Both the position numbers and the translations under genes were made by a program. Positions 13,015 to 22,955 of a stretch of 64,000 bases of DNA are shown piece by piece. The stretch spans positions 3,871,001-3,935,000 of the forward strand of contig NZ_CP034783.1 of assembly GCF_006094435.1 (NCBI RefSeq), given 5' to 3'. The stretch's first letter is position 1; the number at the start of each line of letters is the position of its first letter. This DNA comes from Pseudomonas sp. MPC6 (lineage in GTDB: Bacteria > Pseudomonadota > Gammaproteobacteria > Pseudomonadales > Pseudomonadaceae). The notes below the pieces were generated by a model that did not search any database, was not told the origin of the DNA, and saw only the letters and a program-made list of their open reading frames with translations.

Positions 13015-14117
13015 ATGAGTCCCCATTCACCGGGTGCGGCATGGGTTCCCGGTGACGCTTCAGCATGCAACTTCAAGCGCAACCGCAAGTTGTTCACCGA
13101 ATCCGCATGCTTGAGCGCCTCTTCCTCATTGATCGCCCCCTCGACGACCAAGGCATACAGCGCACCGTCGAACGTCTGCATCCCCGCCTCCTGCGACTTT
13201 TCCATGATCCCCTTGAGCTCGGAAAACTCGTTGCGCCGGATCAGATCGCCGATCGTCGGCGAGCCCAGCATCACCTCCACCGCGGCCCGGCGGTGACCGT
13301 CGCGCGAAGGTACCAAGCGCTGGGAAACGAAGGCCTTGAGGTTATTCCCCAGGTCATTGAGCAGTTGCGCGCGGCGTTCTTCGGGGAAAAAATTGATGAT
13401 TCGGTCCAGTGCCTGATTGGCGTTATGCGCATGCAGCGTCGAGATCACCAGATGGCCAGTATCGGCAAACGCCAGCGCATGCTCCATGGTTTCGCGGTCG
13501 CGGATTTCGCCGATCAGCACCACGTCCGGCGCCTGGCGCAGGGTATTTTTCAGCGCGGCATGAAAACTGCGGGTATCGACGCCGACCTCGCGCTGGTTGA
13601 TGATCGACTTCTTGTGCCGATGGATGTACTCGACCGGATCTTCGATGGTGATGATATGGCCGCTGCTGTGGCGGTTGCGGTAGTCGATCAGTGCCGCCAG
13701 CGAGGTTGACTTGCCCGAGCCGGTGGCACCGACGAAGAGCATCAGGCCTTGCTTGAGCATGACCGCATCGAGCAACACCGCGGGCAACTTGAGGTCTTCG
13801 AAGCGCGGAATGTCGAGTTTGACGTTGCGCGCCACGATCGACACATCGTTGCGTTGCTTGAAAATATTGACCCGAAAGCGCCCGACACCCGCCAACGAGA
13901 TTGCCAGGTTCATCTCCAGTTCCCGGTCGAACTCCAGGCGCTGTTCGGCGTCCATGATGGACGCGGCAATAGCGGCGATTTCCCCGGGTTTGAACGGCTG
14001 ATCGGCCAGGGGTTTGAGCACGCCATCGAACCGCGCGCTGGGTGGCGCGCCCGTGGACAGGTATAAATCGGAACCGTCCTGGCTGGCCAGGACTTTCAAC
14101 AATGCAGCGATTTCCAT
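13008..14117 (-). CDS. PilT/PilU-family type IV pilus retraction ATPase
   Basis: A 369-aa secretion/retraction ATPase of the GspE/PilT superfamily. It has an N-terminal PAS-like domain (MEIAALLKVLASQDGSDLYLSTGAPPS), Walker A GATGSGKS, the Asp box IEDPVEY, Walker B DVVLIGEIRDRETM and the His box VISTLHAHN. The start is ATG 14117; a longer open frame to 14297 adds a non-homologous leader and overlaps the divergent kinase gene. It most resembles PilU-type proteins but stands apart from other pilus genes. Its TGA (13008-13010) is supplied by the REP array, giving the C-terminus GEWGLMD. It is transcribed divergently from the hybrid kinase gene. Confidence 0.88.
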   Translation of the reverse strand: MEIAALLKVLASQDGSDLYLSTGAPPSARFDGVLKPLADQPFKPGEIAAIAASIMDAEQRLEFDRELEMNLAISLAGVGRFRVNIFKQRNDVSIVARNVKLDIPRFEDLKLPAVLLDAVMLKQGLMLFVGATGSGKSTSLAALIDYRNRHSSGHIITIEDPVEYIHRHKKSIINQREVGVDTRSFHAALKNTLRQAPDVVLIGEIRDRETMEHALAFADTGHLVISTLHAHNANQALDRIINFFPEERRAQLLNDLGNNLKAFVSQRLVPSRDGHRRAAVEVMLGSPTIGDLIRRNEFSELKGIMEKSQEAGMQTFDGALYALVVEGAINEEEALKHADSVNNLRLRLKLHAEASPGTHAAPGEWGLMD

Positions 14118-14236
14118 GGCAAAAAGCACCCGCGAAGCATTCAATGAATAAAAATGACCCAAAACGGGACATCCAGCGTCTACCGCTGTGCAAGGATAGT
14201 AGACGCCGCCACACCGACTTAGTGCAGGACAATTTG

Positions 14237-16774
14237 ATGAACGCATCACCGACCGGCAGCGATGCCCAGGCCTTGATTGCCAGGCTGGACTGGACATGCA
14301 CTCCGCTGGGCCCCGCCATCACCTGGCCGCAGAGCTTGCGCACCGCCGTGGACATCGTGATTCATTCGCCGATGCCCATGCTGTTGCTGTGGGGGCCGCA
14401 ACTCACGCAGATCTACAACGATGGGTTCGCCCTGCTGGCCGGCAGCAAGCATCCACACGCTTTCGGACAACCCACACACCAGATCTGGCCAGAACTCAAA
14501 GACTTTACCGACCCGATTTACAGAGCCGTCCTACAAGGACAAGTGCGGACCTACAGCGAACAGCGCTTCACCTTGCAGCGCGATGGCGATGATTCCGATT
14601 TCTGGCTGGACCTGACCTACAGCCCCATTCGCGATGAGAGCGCCCAGGTTGCCGGGATCCTGGTCACCGCCATCGAAACCAACGAGCGCCGCCGCATCGC
14701 CCTCGAGCTGGAACAGCGCTCGGCAGCCAGTCTCAAGGCCCAGCATGAAACCGAGGAGCGCCTGCAACTGGCCCTGGCCGCCACCGATGCCGTCGGCACC
14801 TGGGACTGGGACATCAGCGAAGACCGTTTCATTGCCGACACCCATTTTGCCCAGCTGCATGGCGTCGACCCATTGCTCGCCAGCCAGTTGCCCATCAGTG
14901 ACTACCTGCATGCCGTGCACCCGGAAGACCGCGCCATGGTCACCCGCGGCATCAAGTACTCCATTACCCACGGCACCGAATACGCCGAGGAATATCGCCT
15001 GCTGCAGCCCGACGGTCAGTTGCGCTGGGTGTTTGCCCGGGGTCGTTGCTACAAGGACCACCATGGCCGGCCCATCCGCTTCCTCGGTGCCGCCCTGGAC
15101 CTGACCGAACGCAAACTCACCGAGCAGGCGTTGCGCCAGAGCCAGACCGAGTTGCAACTGATCATCAACGCCATGCCGATCCTGATCAGTTACGTCGACA
15201 GCGAGGAGCGTTTTCGCCTGAACAACGCCGCTTATCTGGACTGGTACGGCCTGACGCCCCAGGAACTCTATGGGCGCACGATTCGCGAGGTGCTGGGCGA
15301 AGCAGCCTACACCCTGCGCGCCGGATACATCGCCGAAGCCCTGTCGGGTAAAGCCTGCTGCTTCAGCATCAGCGCCGCGCACCGTGATGGCAGCACCCGC
15401 CAGGCGTTGATGAATTACCTGCCGCGCCACGGACCGGATGGCGCGGTGAATGGCTTCTACATCTTCGTGATCGACGAAACCGAACGCAAACAGACCGAAG
15501 AAGCCCTGCGCAATCTCAACGAAACCCTCGAAGAACGCGTCAGCGCCCGCACCCGGCAACTGGCCGAAGCCAATGAAAAACTGCTCAACGAGATGTTCGA
15601 ACGCGAACGCGCCGAAGAAGCATTGCGCCATGCGCAGAAGATGGAAGCGGTCGGCCAGCTCACCGGCGGCATCGCCCATGACTTCAATAACATGCTCACC
15701 GGGATCATCGGCAGCCTCGACCTGATGCAGCGTTACATCGCCGAGGGGCGCACTGCGGAAATCGGCCGTTTCACCGAGGCGGCGGTGTCCTCGGCCCACC
15801 GCGCCGCCGCGCTGACCCATCGGCTGCTGGCGTTCTCCCGACGCCAGTCACTGGATCGCAAACCGCTCAACGCCAATGAGCTGATCCATTCCCTGGAAGA
15901 CCTGCTCAGCCGCACCAAAGGCGACCATATCGAGCTCAAACTGCAACTGGCCGAGGACATCTGGCCGGTCAGTACCGACGTCAGTCAATTGGAAAACGCC
16001 CTGCTCAACCTGGTGATCAACGCCCGGGACGCGATGCCCGATGGCGGTCAATTGCTGATCGAAACCGCTAACGTCTATCTCGACGGCAGTGACATCACCA
16101 CCCTGGAGCCGGTCAAGGCCGGGGATTACCTGATGATCGCCGTCAGCGACAACGGGACCGGCATGACGCCGTCGGTGCTGGCCAAGGCCTTCGATCCGTT
16201 TTTCACCACCAAGCCCATCGGCCAGGGCACCGGTCTCGGGTTGTCGATGATCTACGGTTTCGCCCAGCAATCGGGCGGCCACGTCAGCCTGTTCAGCCTG
16301 CCGGGCCAGGGCACCAGTGTTCGCCTGTACTTGCCGCGGCTGTACGTCGCAGTGCCGGACCCTGCCGTATCACCAATCGCCAGCGAGGCACCGGCGGCGA
16401 TCGCCGGTGAAACCGTGATGCTGGTGGAAGACGATCCGGCGGTACGCATGCTGGTGCTCGACCTGCTCAACGAGCTGGGCTATCACGCCCATGAAGCCGA
16501 AGACGCGAAGGCCGCCCTGCCGTTGCTCGAATCCGACCTGCGGGTCGATCTGCTGGTGACCGATGTCGGGCTACCGGGCATGAATGGCCGGCAACTGGCG
16601 GAAATCGCCCGCCAGCACCGGCCCGACCTCAAAGTGCTGTTCATGACCGGTTATGCGGAGAAAGCCGCCGAACGCCAGGGTTTCCTCGAAGAAGGCATGG
16701 ACATGGTGGCCAAGCCCTTTTCCATCGACCTGCTGGCCAACAAGATTCGCACGATGATCGGTCAACCCGAGTGA
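14237..16774 (+). CDS. PAS-containing hybrid sensor histidine kinase/response regulator
   Basis: An 845-aa cytoplasmic hybrid kinase. ATG 14237 has AGGAC 7 bp upstream and is chosen over the frame extension to 14042. Order of domains: a PAS-like N-terminal domain ([21 protein letters not shown]), two more PAS/PAC domains (about 165-285 and 300-415), and a coiled coil (about 420-465). A HisKA domain with GGIAHDFNN follows (His481). The ATPase has N box [10 protein letters not shown] and G2 box [10 protein letters not shown]-terminal receiver ([11 protein letters not shown]) has phospho-acceptor Asp776 in TDVGLPG. No membrane segment is visible. The divergent neighbour is a PilT/PilU-like ATPase; a functional link is only possible. 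Confidence 0.9.
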   Translation: MNASPTGSDAQALIARLDWTCTPLGPAITWPQSLRTAVDIVIHSPMPMLLLWGPQLTQIYNDGFALLAGSKHPHAFGQPTHQIWPELKDFTDPIYRAVLQGQVRTYSEQRFTLQRDGDDSDFWLDLTYSPIRDESAQVAGILVTAIETNERRRIALELEQRSAASLKAQHETEERLQLALAATDAVGTWDWDISEDRFIADTHFAQLHGVDPLLASQLPISDYLHAVHPEDRAMVTRGIKYSITHGTEYAEEYRLLQPDGQLRWVFARGRCYKDHHGRPIRFLGAALDLTERKLTEQALRQSQTELQLIINAMPILISYVDSEERFRLNNAAYLDWYGLTPQELYGRTIREVLGEAAYTLRAGYIAEALSGKACCFSISAAHRDGSTRQALMNYLPRHGPDGAVNGFYIFVIDETERKQTEEALRNLNETLEERVSARTRQLAEANEKLLNEMFERERAEEALRHAQKMEAVGQLTGGIAHDFNNMLTGIIGSLDLMQRYIAEGRTAEIGRFTEAAVSSAHRAAALTHRLLAFSRRQSLDRKPLNANELIHSLEDLLSRTKGDHIELKLQLAEDIWPVSTDVSQLENALLNLVINARDAMPDGGQLLIETANVYLDGSDITTLEPVKAGDYLMIAVSDNGTGMTPSVLAKAFDPFFTTKPIGQGTGLGLSMIYGFAQQSGGHVSLFSLPGQGTSVRLYLPRLYVAVPDPAVSPIASEAPAAIAGETVMLVEDDPAVRMLVLDLLNELGYHAHEAEDAKAALPLLESDLRVDLLVTDVGLPGMNGRQLAEIARQHRPDLKVLFMTGYAEKAAERQGFLEEGMDMVAKPFSIDLLANKIRTMIGQPE

Positions 16775-16866
16775 GTTGAGGCATAATCGCGCCCCCCCAG
16801 GCTGGCACCAACATAGCCACCTACATAGCCACCAACAGCCACCACCGTTGCAAGGTACCTGTCCCA

Positions 16867-17142
16867 ATGAAAGCTCAAGCCCGCCATATTCTGGTGAAAA
16901 CCTCGGAAGAAGCCGAGCAGCTCAAACAACGCATCGCCAAGGGTGAAGCCTTCGATGTGCTGGCCAAGAAGTACTCCACCTGCCCGTCCGGCAAGCGCGG
17001 CGGCGACCTGGGCGAGGTGCGGCCCGGGCAGATGGTTGGCGTGATCGACGCGGTGATCTTCAAAAAACCGCTGCGGGTGGTGCATGGGCCGATCAAGAGC
17101 AAGTTTGGCTATCACCTGGTGCAGGTGTTTTATCGGGATTGA
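16867..17142 (+). CDS. ppiC: Small parvulin peptidyl-prolyl cis-trans isomerase
   Basis: A 91-aa single-domain parvulin with no signal peptide, so probably a cytoplasmic cis-trans prolyl isomerase. It begins MKAQARHILVKT (the ARHILV strand). It contains AKKYSTCPSGKRGGDLGEVRPGQMV and ends HGPIKSKFGYHLVQVFYRD, all standard for PpiC. The C-terminal half is closely related to the fragment at the left edge of the window. It is preceded by a short leader with ATAGCCACC repeats (16815-16842) and followed by a REP pair. Confidence 0.92.
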   Translation: MKAQARHILVKTSEEAEQLKQRIAKGEAFDVLAKKYSTCPSGKRGGDLGEVRPGQMVGVIDAVIFKKPLRVVHGPIKSKFGYHLVQVFYRD

Positions 17143-17158
17143 GCGGTTGGCTTGAGGG

Positions 17159-17243
17159 CCCCTTCGCGGGCAAGCCCGCTCCCACAAGGTTTTTGGTGTG
17201 GCTACATCACCATTCCCTGTAGGAGCTGGCTTGCCAGCGAACC
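17159..17243. repeat. REP doublet
   Basis: Inverted pair (CTTCGCGGGCAAGCCCGCTC ... GGAGCTGGCTTGCCAGCGAA) made of two different REP subtypes. It lies between the convergent ppiC and kdgK-like genes. Confidence 0.85.
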
Positions 17244-17271
17244 GACTGCGCAGCAGGCGGCCATCCTCCAC

Positions 17272-18204
17272 TTATCTTGGAATCAACGCCCCCGGCACCT
17301 GAATCACCCGACCCGCCAACCGATGCCCGGCCTCGGCCGCCTCGACCGGACTGCCACCCTTCAACCGACTGGCCAAATACGCCGCACTGAATGAATCCCC
17401 CGCCGCCGTAGTATCCACTACCCGCTCGACCACCTGCGCCGGCACTTCAAACGACTCGCCATCACAGCGAATCAAACACGCCTCGGCACCGCGCTTGAGC
17501 ACCACTTCCGGCGTGCCGACCTGCGCGTAGGCGGCAAACACCGCCGCGCAATCGGCAAAACCAAACAACGCCTGCTCATCATCGACCGTGAGCAACGCCA
17601 GGTCGACATATGGCAGCACGCTGCGATAGGCCGCGCGCGCCTCCTCGATCGAGACCCACAAGCGTGGCCGGTAGTTGTTGTCGAACACGATCCGCGCATC
17701 GCGCTGCCGGGCCTCGATCAGGGTTTCCAGCAACTTCTCCCGCCCCAGCGCACCGAGTACCGCCAAGGTGATGCCGCTGAAATACAGCACGTCGTAATCC
17801 GGCAGCGCCGCCAGGATCGGCGCGGCGGCCGGGGTGGTGAAGCAGTCGCGAACGGCCGCCTCATTGCGCCAGTACAGAAATCGTCGCTCGCCGGCAGCAT
17901 CGGTCTGGATGCAATACAGGCCGGGCAAGCGCCCGGGCAAACGCTGGACCATGCCCAGGCCAATGCGTTCGGCGGCCCAGCTCTGGCACATGGCATCGCT
18001 GAAGCTGTCGTCGCCCAGGGCCGTGACGTAATCCACCGTACCGCCCTCGCCCAGGGTCCGGGACAGGTAGACCGCCGTGTTCAAGGTATCGCCGCCGAAG
18101 CTCTGCTGCAGGCTGCCATCTGCGCGTTGCTGCAACTCGATCATGCATTCGCCGATCAGGGCGATGCGCGGGGTGTGGGGGCCGAGGGTGTTGATGGTGC
18201 TCAT
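17272..18204 (-). CDS. kdgK: 2-Dehydro-3-deoxygluconokinase (KdgK-like PfkB sugar kinase)
   Basis: A 310-aa PfkB/ribokinase-family kinase. The N-terminal motif is GECMIEL with substrate loop GGDTLNTAVYLSR. The middle motif is FDNNYRPRLW, characteristic of KDG kinases. The anion-hole motif is VVDTTAAGDSF (DTTAAGD at 264-270, catalytic base Asp270). It would phosphorylate 2-keto-3-deoxygluconate to KDPG for the Entner-Doudoroff aldolase. It is the last gene of a minus-strand operon that begins with an amino-acid-type ABC importer and includes a fold-III PLP deaminase. That supports a route from an amino sugar acid to KDG to KDPG. Confidence 0.88.
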   Translation of the reverse strand: MSTINTLGPHTPRIALIGECMIELQQRADGSLQQSFGGDTLNTAVYLSRTLGEGGTVDYVTALGDDSFSDAMCQSWAAERIGLGMVQRLPGRLPGLYCIQTDAAGERRFLYWRNEAAVRDCFTTPAAAPILAALPDYDVLYFSGITLAVLGALGREKLLETLIEARQRDARIVFDNNYRPRLWVSIEEARAAYRSVLPYVDLALLTVDDEQALFGFADCAAVFAAYAQVGTPEVVLKRGAEACLIRCDGESFEVPAQVVERVVDTTAAGDSFSAAYLASRLKGGSPVEAAEAGHRLAGRVIQVPGALIPR

Positions 18205-18263
18205 GTTGTGGGGTCTCTGGTGTCTCTATGTTGTCTGGTAGGCCGCCATCGCGGTCCCAAGCC

Positions 18264-19481
18264 TTAGAAACAGGTTTCCATGGTCTCGATGACATTCAGT
18301 TGCTCATCCACCAGGCACCCGATACGCCACTTGTCGAACGTCAGGCACGGATGGGAAGTCCCAAAGGAAATGATATCCCCCACTCGCAACTCGACCCCCG
18401 GCGCCACCGTCATGAAGGCATGTTGGTCCATGACCGCCGTCACCTTGCAGGCGCTGACATCTTCACCCGTCGCCGGCACCGCACCCGCCTTGTAGCGCAG
18501 CAACGGCACCGGCAGGCCGGCGTCATAGGCCACGTCGCGCTTGCCCAGGGCGATCACCGCAAACCCCGGCTCCGGCAACGACTGCACATGCGCCCAGACT
18601 TCCAGCGCCGGGCGCAGGCCTTCGTGCAGGTCGCTGCGACGGTCGAGTACGCAGCACTGCGCTTCTTTATAGATGCCGTGGTCGTGAGCCACATAGCTGC
18701 CGGGACGCAGCACGCTGAGGAAACGTCCACCGGCGTTCTGGGCTTCGAAGGATTCGGCGATCAAGTCGTACCAGGCCGAACCCGAGGCGGTGATGATCGG
18801 CTTGGCGACGGCGAAGGCGCCGCTGTCCTGCAGCTGCACCGCCAGGCGTACCAGAGAGGCGGCGAACTCGCGGATGCCAGTCACTGCATGATCACCGTGG
18901 ATCACCCCTTCGTAACCCTCGATCCCGGTCAGCGCCAGGGCCGGCTGCGCGGCAATGGCCGTGGCCAGCGCGAGGACTTCCCCTTCGCTGCGGCAACCAC
19001 AACGACCACCGACCACCCCGTACTCGATCATCACATTCAGGCGCACGCCGCGGGAGGCGAAATACGCGCCCAGATCAGCGACGTTGTCCGGGTGATCGAC
19101 CATGCAATAAAAATCGAACGCCGGGTCTGCCAGCAGATCGGCGATCAGCGCCATGTTCGGCGTGCCGACCAGCTGGTTGGCCATCAACACCCGATGCACC
19201 CCATGGGCGTAAGCCGCACGGGTCTGGGTGGCGCTGGCCAGGGTAATGCCCCAGGCACCGGCGTCGAGTTGGCGGCGGAACAGCGCCGGCGTCATGCTGG
19301 TTTTACCGTGGGGCGCCAGTTCCGCGCCGCTGTTGCTGACAAATGCCTGCATCCAGCGAATGTTGTGTTCCAGCGCCTCGCGATGCAGCACCAGCGCCGG
19401 CAGGCTGACGTCGCGCACCAGGTTGGCACCCGTGTGGGCGAAGCCCTTTTCCACGGCGGCAGTATGTTTGGCAGAATACAT
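18264..19481 (-). CDS. Fold-III PLP amino acid deaminase; probable D-glucosaminate ammonia-lyase
   Basis: A 405-aa enzyme of the D-threonine aldolase/D-serine dehydratase (alanine racemase-like, fold III) family. The PLP lysine is Lys60 in APHGKTSMTP. The C-terminal D-ser_dehydrat domain ends with SHPCLTFDKW, whose His377 and Cys379 match the HxC metal site of metal-dependent D-serine dehydratases. ATG 19481 follows GAGGAG at 8 bp, better than the GTG 15 bp upstream. It is generally annotated only as amino acid deaminase. Co-transcription with KdgK fits D-glucosaminate as substrate (giving 2-keto-3-deoxygluconate and ammonia). D-glucosaminate dehydratase of P. fluorescens is a known PLP enzyme with aldolase side activity. 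The substrate call is inference. Confidence 0.8.
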   Translation of the reverse strand: MYSAKHTAAVEKGFAHTGANLVRDVSLPALVLHREALEHNIRWMQAFVSNSGAELAPHGKTSMTPALFRRQLDAGAWGITLASATQTRAAYAHGVHRVLMANQLVGTPNMALIADLLADPAFDFYCMVDHPDNVADLGAYFASRGVRLNVMIEYGVVGGRCGCRSEGEVLALATAIAAQPALALTGIEGYEGVIHGDHAVTGIREFAASLVRLAVQLQDSGAFAVAKPIITASGSAWYDLIAESFEAQNAGGRFLSVLRPGSYVAHDHGIYKEAQCCVLDRRSDLHEGLRPALEVWAHVQSLPEPGFAVIALGKRDVAYDAGLPVPLLRYKAGAVPATGEDVSACKVTAVMDQHAFMTVAPGVELRVGDIISFGTSHPCLTFDKWRIGCLVDEQLNVIETMETCF

Positions 19482-19520
19482 GGTCGAACTCCTCACATTC
19501 GCGGCCGCGAGCAGCCACGG

Positions 19521-20285
19521 TTATTCGTTGATGCGACGGGCCAGGCTGTTGGCGCTGTCGATCAGCACCCGGCGATAGTCGTTGTAGTTGTTCCTGGCAT
19601 CGGCCCGGGGGGCGACGATGCACAGGGTCGCGATGGCCACGCCGCCGGGGTCTTTGACCGGAGCGGCGAAGCAATGGGTAAAGGTGTCGGCGACGCTGTC
19701 GAAGGAGAAGAATCCATCGATGCCGGCCTGGCGGATTTCCTTGAGAAACTGTTCCAGCGGCAAGCGCTCGCCGTTGGGCAGGACGAAGTCGTCAGGGTCG
19801 ATCAGGTCGACGATGGCCTGATCGCTCAGGTGCGCCAGCAGCAGGCGCCCGGAAGCGGTCCAGGGGATCGGCGCGTTTTCGCCGATGTCCGAGGAAATGC
19901 GGAAATGCCGCTCGCCCTCCTTCATCAGCGCCACCGTGTATTTGCGCCCGTTGAGCAGGCACATCTGCGCGGTTTCACGGGTCTGGCTGACGATCTCCTG
20001 CAAGGCGTGATCGGCCTCGCGGGTCAGGTCGAAATGCCGCAAATGCGCCTGCCCGAGGAAGTACAGCTGACGCCCGAGGTAGACGTGCCCGTCCTTGCCC
20101 ACGGGCTCGAGAATGCGCCGCTCGAGCAGCGATGCGACCAGTTCGTAGACCGTGGATTTCGGACTGCCGATGCCACTGGCGATTTCATTCGGGCGCAGGG
20201 GCTGGCCGATCTCCTTGAGGAAATCGAGGATATCGAACGCCCGGTCCAGACCGCGCGCCCGGCGCTTGATGGTGTCTTCGGTCAT
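19521..20285 (-). CDS. IclR-family transcriptional regulator
   Basis: A 254-aa regulator with an N-terminal winged helix-turn-helix (about 10-70: ALDRAFDILDFLKEIGQPLRPNEIASGIGSPKSTVYELVASLLER, read across). A C-terminal IclR effector domain follows (about 85-250, with VALMKEGERHFRI and TASGRLLLAHL). It is encoded inside the operon between ridA and the deaminase, so it probably controls the operon. A candidate operator of IclR type lies upstream of the first gene at 23828-23867. The inducer is likely the imported compound or a catabolite; the sequence does not show which. Confidence 0.9.
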   Translation of the reverse strand: MTEDTIKRRARGLDRAFDILDFLKEIGQPLRPNEIASGIGSPKSTVYELVASLLERRILEPVGKDGHVYLGRQLYFLGQAHLRHFDLTREADHALQEIVSQTRETAQMCLLNGRKYTVALMKEGERHFRISSDIGENAPIPWTASGRLLLAHLSDQAIVDLIDPDDFVLPNGERLPLEQFLKEIRQAGIDGFFSFDSVADTFTHCFAAPVKDPGGVAIATLCIVAPRADARNNYNDYRRVLIDSANSLARRINE

Positions 20286-20362
20286 GTCTTCAGGTTCCCA
20301 TTCAATGTGGCCGGGAGTTTAACCAGAGTGCAGCGGCGACCGTGAGGCCGTCTTCGCGGATC

Positions 20363-20752
20363 TCAGGCCTTTTTCTTGTAGGCGATGCAGTCGATCTCGA
20401 CCTTGCAATCCACCATCATGCTCGCCTGCACACAGGCACGAGCCGGGGCGTGTTCCGGTTTGAAGTATTCAGAGAAGACCTTGTTGAAACTCGTGAAATC
20501 CCGCGGATCCTCAAGCCACACGCCTGCACGCACCACATCTTCCAAGCCATAACCGGCTTCTTCGAGAATCGCGATCAGGTTCTTCATGGTCTGGTGCGTC
20601 TGCTCGACGATGCCGCCAGTAATGACCTCGCCGTCCACCGCAGGCACCTGCCCGGAAACGTGCAGCCAGCCATCGGCTTCAACGGCGCGGGCGAAAGGGC
20701 GAGGCTGACCGCCAGCGGCGGTGCTACCGGTGCCGTAACGAGTAATGCTCAT
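20363..20752 (-). CDS. RidA-family enamine/imine deaminase
   Basis: A 129-aa YjgF/YER057c/UK114 protein. RidA proteins hydrolyse reactive enamine/imine intermediates released by PLP dehydratases. Visible features are RPFARAVEADGWLHVSGQVPA near the N-terminus, QTHQTMKNLIAILEEAGYGLEDVVRAGVWL in the middle, and PARACVQASMM with the family Arg in the ARACV segment. Its place in an operon with a PLP deaminase fits the role of clearing the enamine formed by ammonia elimination. Confidence 0.9.
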   Translation of the reverse strand: MSITRYGTGSTAAGGQPRPFARAVEADGWLHVSGQVPAVDGEVITGGIVEQTHQTMKNLIAILEEAGYGLEDVVRAGVWLEDPRDFTSFNKVFSEYFKPEHAPARACVQASMMVDCKVEIDCIAYKKKA

Positions 20753-20781
20753 GGGTGTTTCTCCTGATTGAAAATGAGTGT

Positions 20782-21573
20782 TTAAAACCGCGTGTTCTTG
20801 AGAAATTCCGCCAGTCGCGGCGATTGCGGGCGCTCGAACAGTTCCTTGGGCGGCCCCTGCTCTTCGATCCGCCCCTGATTCATGAACACGATCTTGTCCG
20901 AGACCTCGAAGGCGAAGCGCATTTCGTGGGTCACCAGCAACATGGTCATGCCGTCTTCGGCCAGGCCCTTGATCACGTTCAGCACTTCGCCCACCAGTTC
21001 CGGGTCAAGGGCCGAGGTGACTTCGTCGAACAGCATCAGGCTCGGGTTCATCGCAATCGCCCGGGCAATCGCCACGCGCTGTTGCTGGCCGCCGGACAAC
21101 TGACCGGGGTAGTGGTCACGGCGGTCCAGCAGCCCGACCCGCTCCAGCCATTTTTCCGCCAGGGCCACCGCCTCGTCCTTGTGCAGCTTCTTGACCTTGA
21201 GCAACCCGAGGGTGACGTTCTGCAACGCCGTGAGGTGCGGGAACAGGTTGAACTGCTGGAACGCCATGCCGGTCATGGCCCGATGGCGGGCGATGACTTT
21301 CTCCGGGTGGCGCACGCGCTTGCCGTTGACCTCGTCATAACCGATGGATGCGCCGTCGAGCAGGATCTGCCCGCCCTGGAACTCTTCGAGCATGTTCACG
21401 CAGCGCAGCAGCGTGGTCTTGCCCGAGCCGCTGGAGCCGATCAGTGTCACGACGTTACCGCGCTGCATCGTCAGGTCGACGCCCTTGAGCACTTCGAGTT
21501 GGCCGTACTGTTTGTGCAGGCCGCGGATGTCCAGCAGCGCTTGATTCTGTGTCGAAGCTTGAGCTTGTATCAT
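20782..21573 (-). CDS. Amino-acid-type ABC transporter ATP-binding protein
   Basis: A 263-aa polar amino acid (GlnQ/HisP-like) ATPase. Walker A is GSSGSGKT, the Q loop region reads [19 protein letters not shown], the signature is LSGGQQQR and Walker B is [12 protein letters not shown]. The start overlaps the upstream permease stop by 4 bp, which supports ATG 21573. It drives the importer formed with the two permeases and the binding protein upstream. Confidence 0.93.
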   Translation of the reverse strand: MIQAQASTQNQALLDIRGLHKQYGQLEVLKGVDLTMQRGNVVTLIGSSGSGKTTLLRCVNMLEEFQGGQILLDGASIGYDEVNGKRVRHPEKVIARHRAMTGMAFQQFNLFPHLTALQNVTLGLLKVKKLHKDEAVALAEKWLERVGLLDRRDHYPGQLSGGQQQRVAIARAIAMNPSLMLFDEVTSALDPELVGEVLNVIKGLAEDGMTMLLVTHEMRFAFEVSDKIVFMNQGRIEEQGPPKELFERPQSPRLAEFLKNTRF

Positions 21574-22232
21574 GGCAAGGCCACCCGCTTTTCAATGTGC
21601 CGGCCGAGTAATTCGATGGCGTAGTTGATGACGAAAAACAGCAAACCGGCGAACAGGTAAAACTCCAGGGTCATGAACGTCCGGGCAATGATCTGCTGTG
21701 TGCTGAGCAGCAACTCGGCCACGCCGATCACCGACAACAGCGTCGAAGCCTTGACGATCTCGGTGGACGAGTTGACCCAGGTCGGCAAGATCTGCCGCAG
21801 TGCCTGCGGCAGCAGCACGTAACCGAGGGATTGAAAGAACGTCAGGCCGATGGCTTTGCTCGCTTCCATCTGGCCACCGGGCAGCGCTTGCAAGGCACCG
21901 CGCACAATCTCGGCCACGTGCGAGCCGCAAAACAGCGTCAGCCCCAACGCACCCGCCTGGAATGCGCTGATCTGCCAACCCAGCGCCGGCGCCATGTAGA
22001 AGCAGGCCAGCACCAGCACAAACACCGGCGTGCCGCGAATGACGTCGACGTAAAACCGAAACGGCGCGCGCATCCAGAACTTGCCGTAGGTCAGCACCAG
22101 ACCGGCAACGATGCCGACCATCGTGCCCAGCAGAATCGCCAGGGCCGACACCTGCACACTGGTCAGAAAGCCCTGCCACAGCACTTCCCGCGCCACCCAC
22201 AACTCATGCAACCAACTGGGGGATTCGTACAT
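21570..22232 (-). CDS. Amino-acid-type ABC transporter permease
   Basis: A 220-aa HisM/GlnP-family permease, about five membrane segments. The family coupling motif is [39 protein letters not shown]. It overlaps the ATPase start and follows the other permease by 9 bp, so the two form the transmembrane heterodimer. Confidence 0.92.
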   Translation of the reverse strand: MYESPSWLHELWVAREVLWQGFLTSVQVSALAILLGTMVGIVAGLVLTYGKFWMRAPFRFYVDVIRGTPVFVLVLACFYMAPALGWQISAFQAGALGLTLFCGSHVAEIVRGALQALPGGQMEASKAIGLTFFQSLGYVLLPQALRQILPTWVNSSTEIVKASTLLSVIGVAELLLSTQQIIARTFMTLEFYLFAGLLFFVINYAIELLGRHIEKRVALP

Positions 22233-22241
22233 GGGAGCCTC

Positions 22242-22904
22242 CTATCGGCGAATCGCCAGACGTTGCTCGAGGTAACGCAGCATCATGGCAATGAGGTAAC
22301 AGGCCGCCACATAGAGCGCTGTGGTCACCAGCCAGGTCTCGATCACCCGATAGCTCTCGACATTGATCTTGCGCGCGTAATAGGTCAGCTCCGGCACGGC
22401 AATCGCCGCCGCCAGCGAGGTGTCCTTGAACAGCGAAATGAAGTTGTTCGACAGTGCCGGCAGCACATTGCGCAACATCACCGGCACCGTGACATAGGCT
22501 TTGACCTGCCACTCACCGAGCCCGATCGCCAACCCGGCTTCACGCTGCCCCTTGGGAATGCTCAACAGCCCGCCGCGGAACACTTCGGTCAAGTACGCCC
22601 CGGCATACAGCGACAGGGTAATAATGAACGACGGGATCTTGTCCAGGCGAATGCCCAGGCTCGGCAAGGCGAAGTAGATCAACAGAATCAACACCAGGAT
22701 CGGCGTATTGCGGATCACCGTCACATACACCGACGCCAGCACCCGCAACGCGCGATGCCTGGACAGCAAGGCAAACGCCATCAGCAGGCCGATCACGCAG
22801 CCGATGGCAATCGACACCAGCGCCAGCTGCAGGCCCAGGCTGAGCCCCACCAGCAAGGTGTCGAAATCGCGCCAGACGGCGGCAAAGTTCAACTGATAAT
22901 TCAT
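22242..22904 (-). CDS. Amino-acid-type ABC transporter permease
   Basis: A 220-aa HisQ/GlnP-family permease. ATG 22904 (MNYQLNFAAVWRDF) is preferred over a TTG three codons upstream. Typical motifs are VTVIRNTPILVLILLIYF and the coupling loop EVFRGGLLSIPKGQREAGLAIGL. It lies 51 bp after the binding-protein gene and immediately before the second permease. Confidence 0.92.
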   Translation of the reverse strand: MNYQLNFAAVWRDFDTLLVGLSLGLQLALVSIAIGCVIGLLMAFALLSRHRALRVLASVYVTVIRNTPILVLILLIYFALPSLGIRLDKIPSFIITLSLYAGAYLTEVFRGGLLSIPKGQREAGLAIGLGEWQVKAYVTVPVMLRNVLPALSNNFISLFKDTSLAAAIAVPELTYYARKINVESYRVIETWLVTTALYVAACYLIAMMLRYLEQRLAIRR

Positions 22905-22955
22905 GGTCAGCAATACCTTGAGCGGGGCGCGCCAAGGCGCCCCACTCTCACGGGA

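Noticed and set aside
18228..20345. A 705-codon plus-strand frame
   Set aside because: It runs antisense through the deaminase and IclR genes, both of which have clear family motifs.
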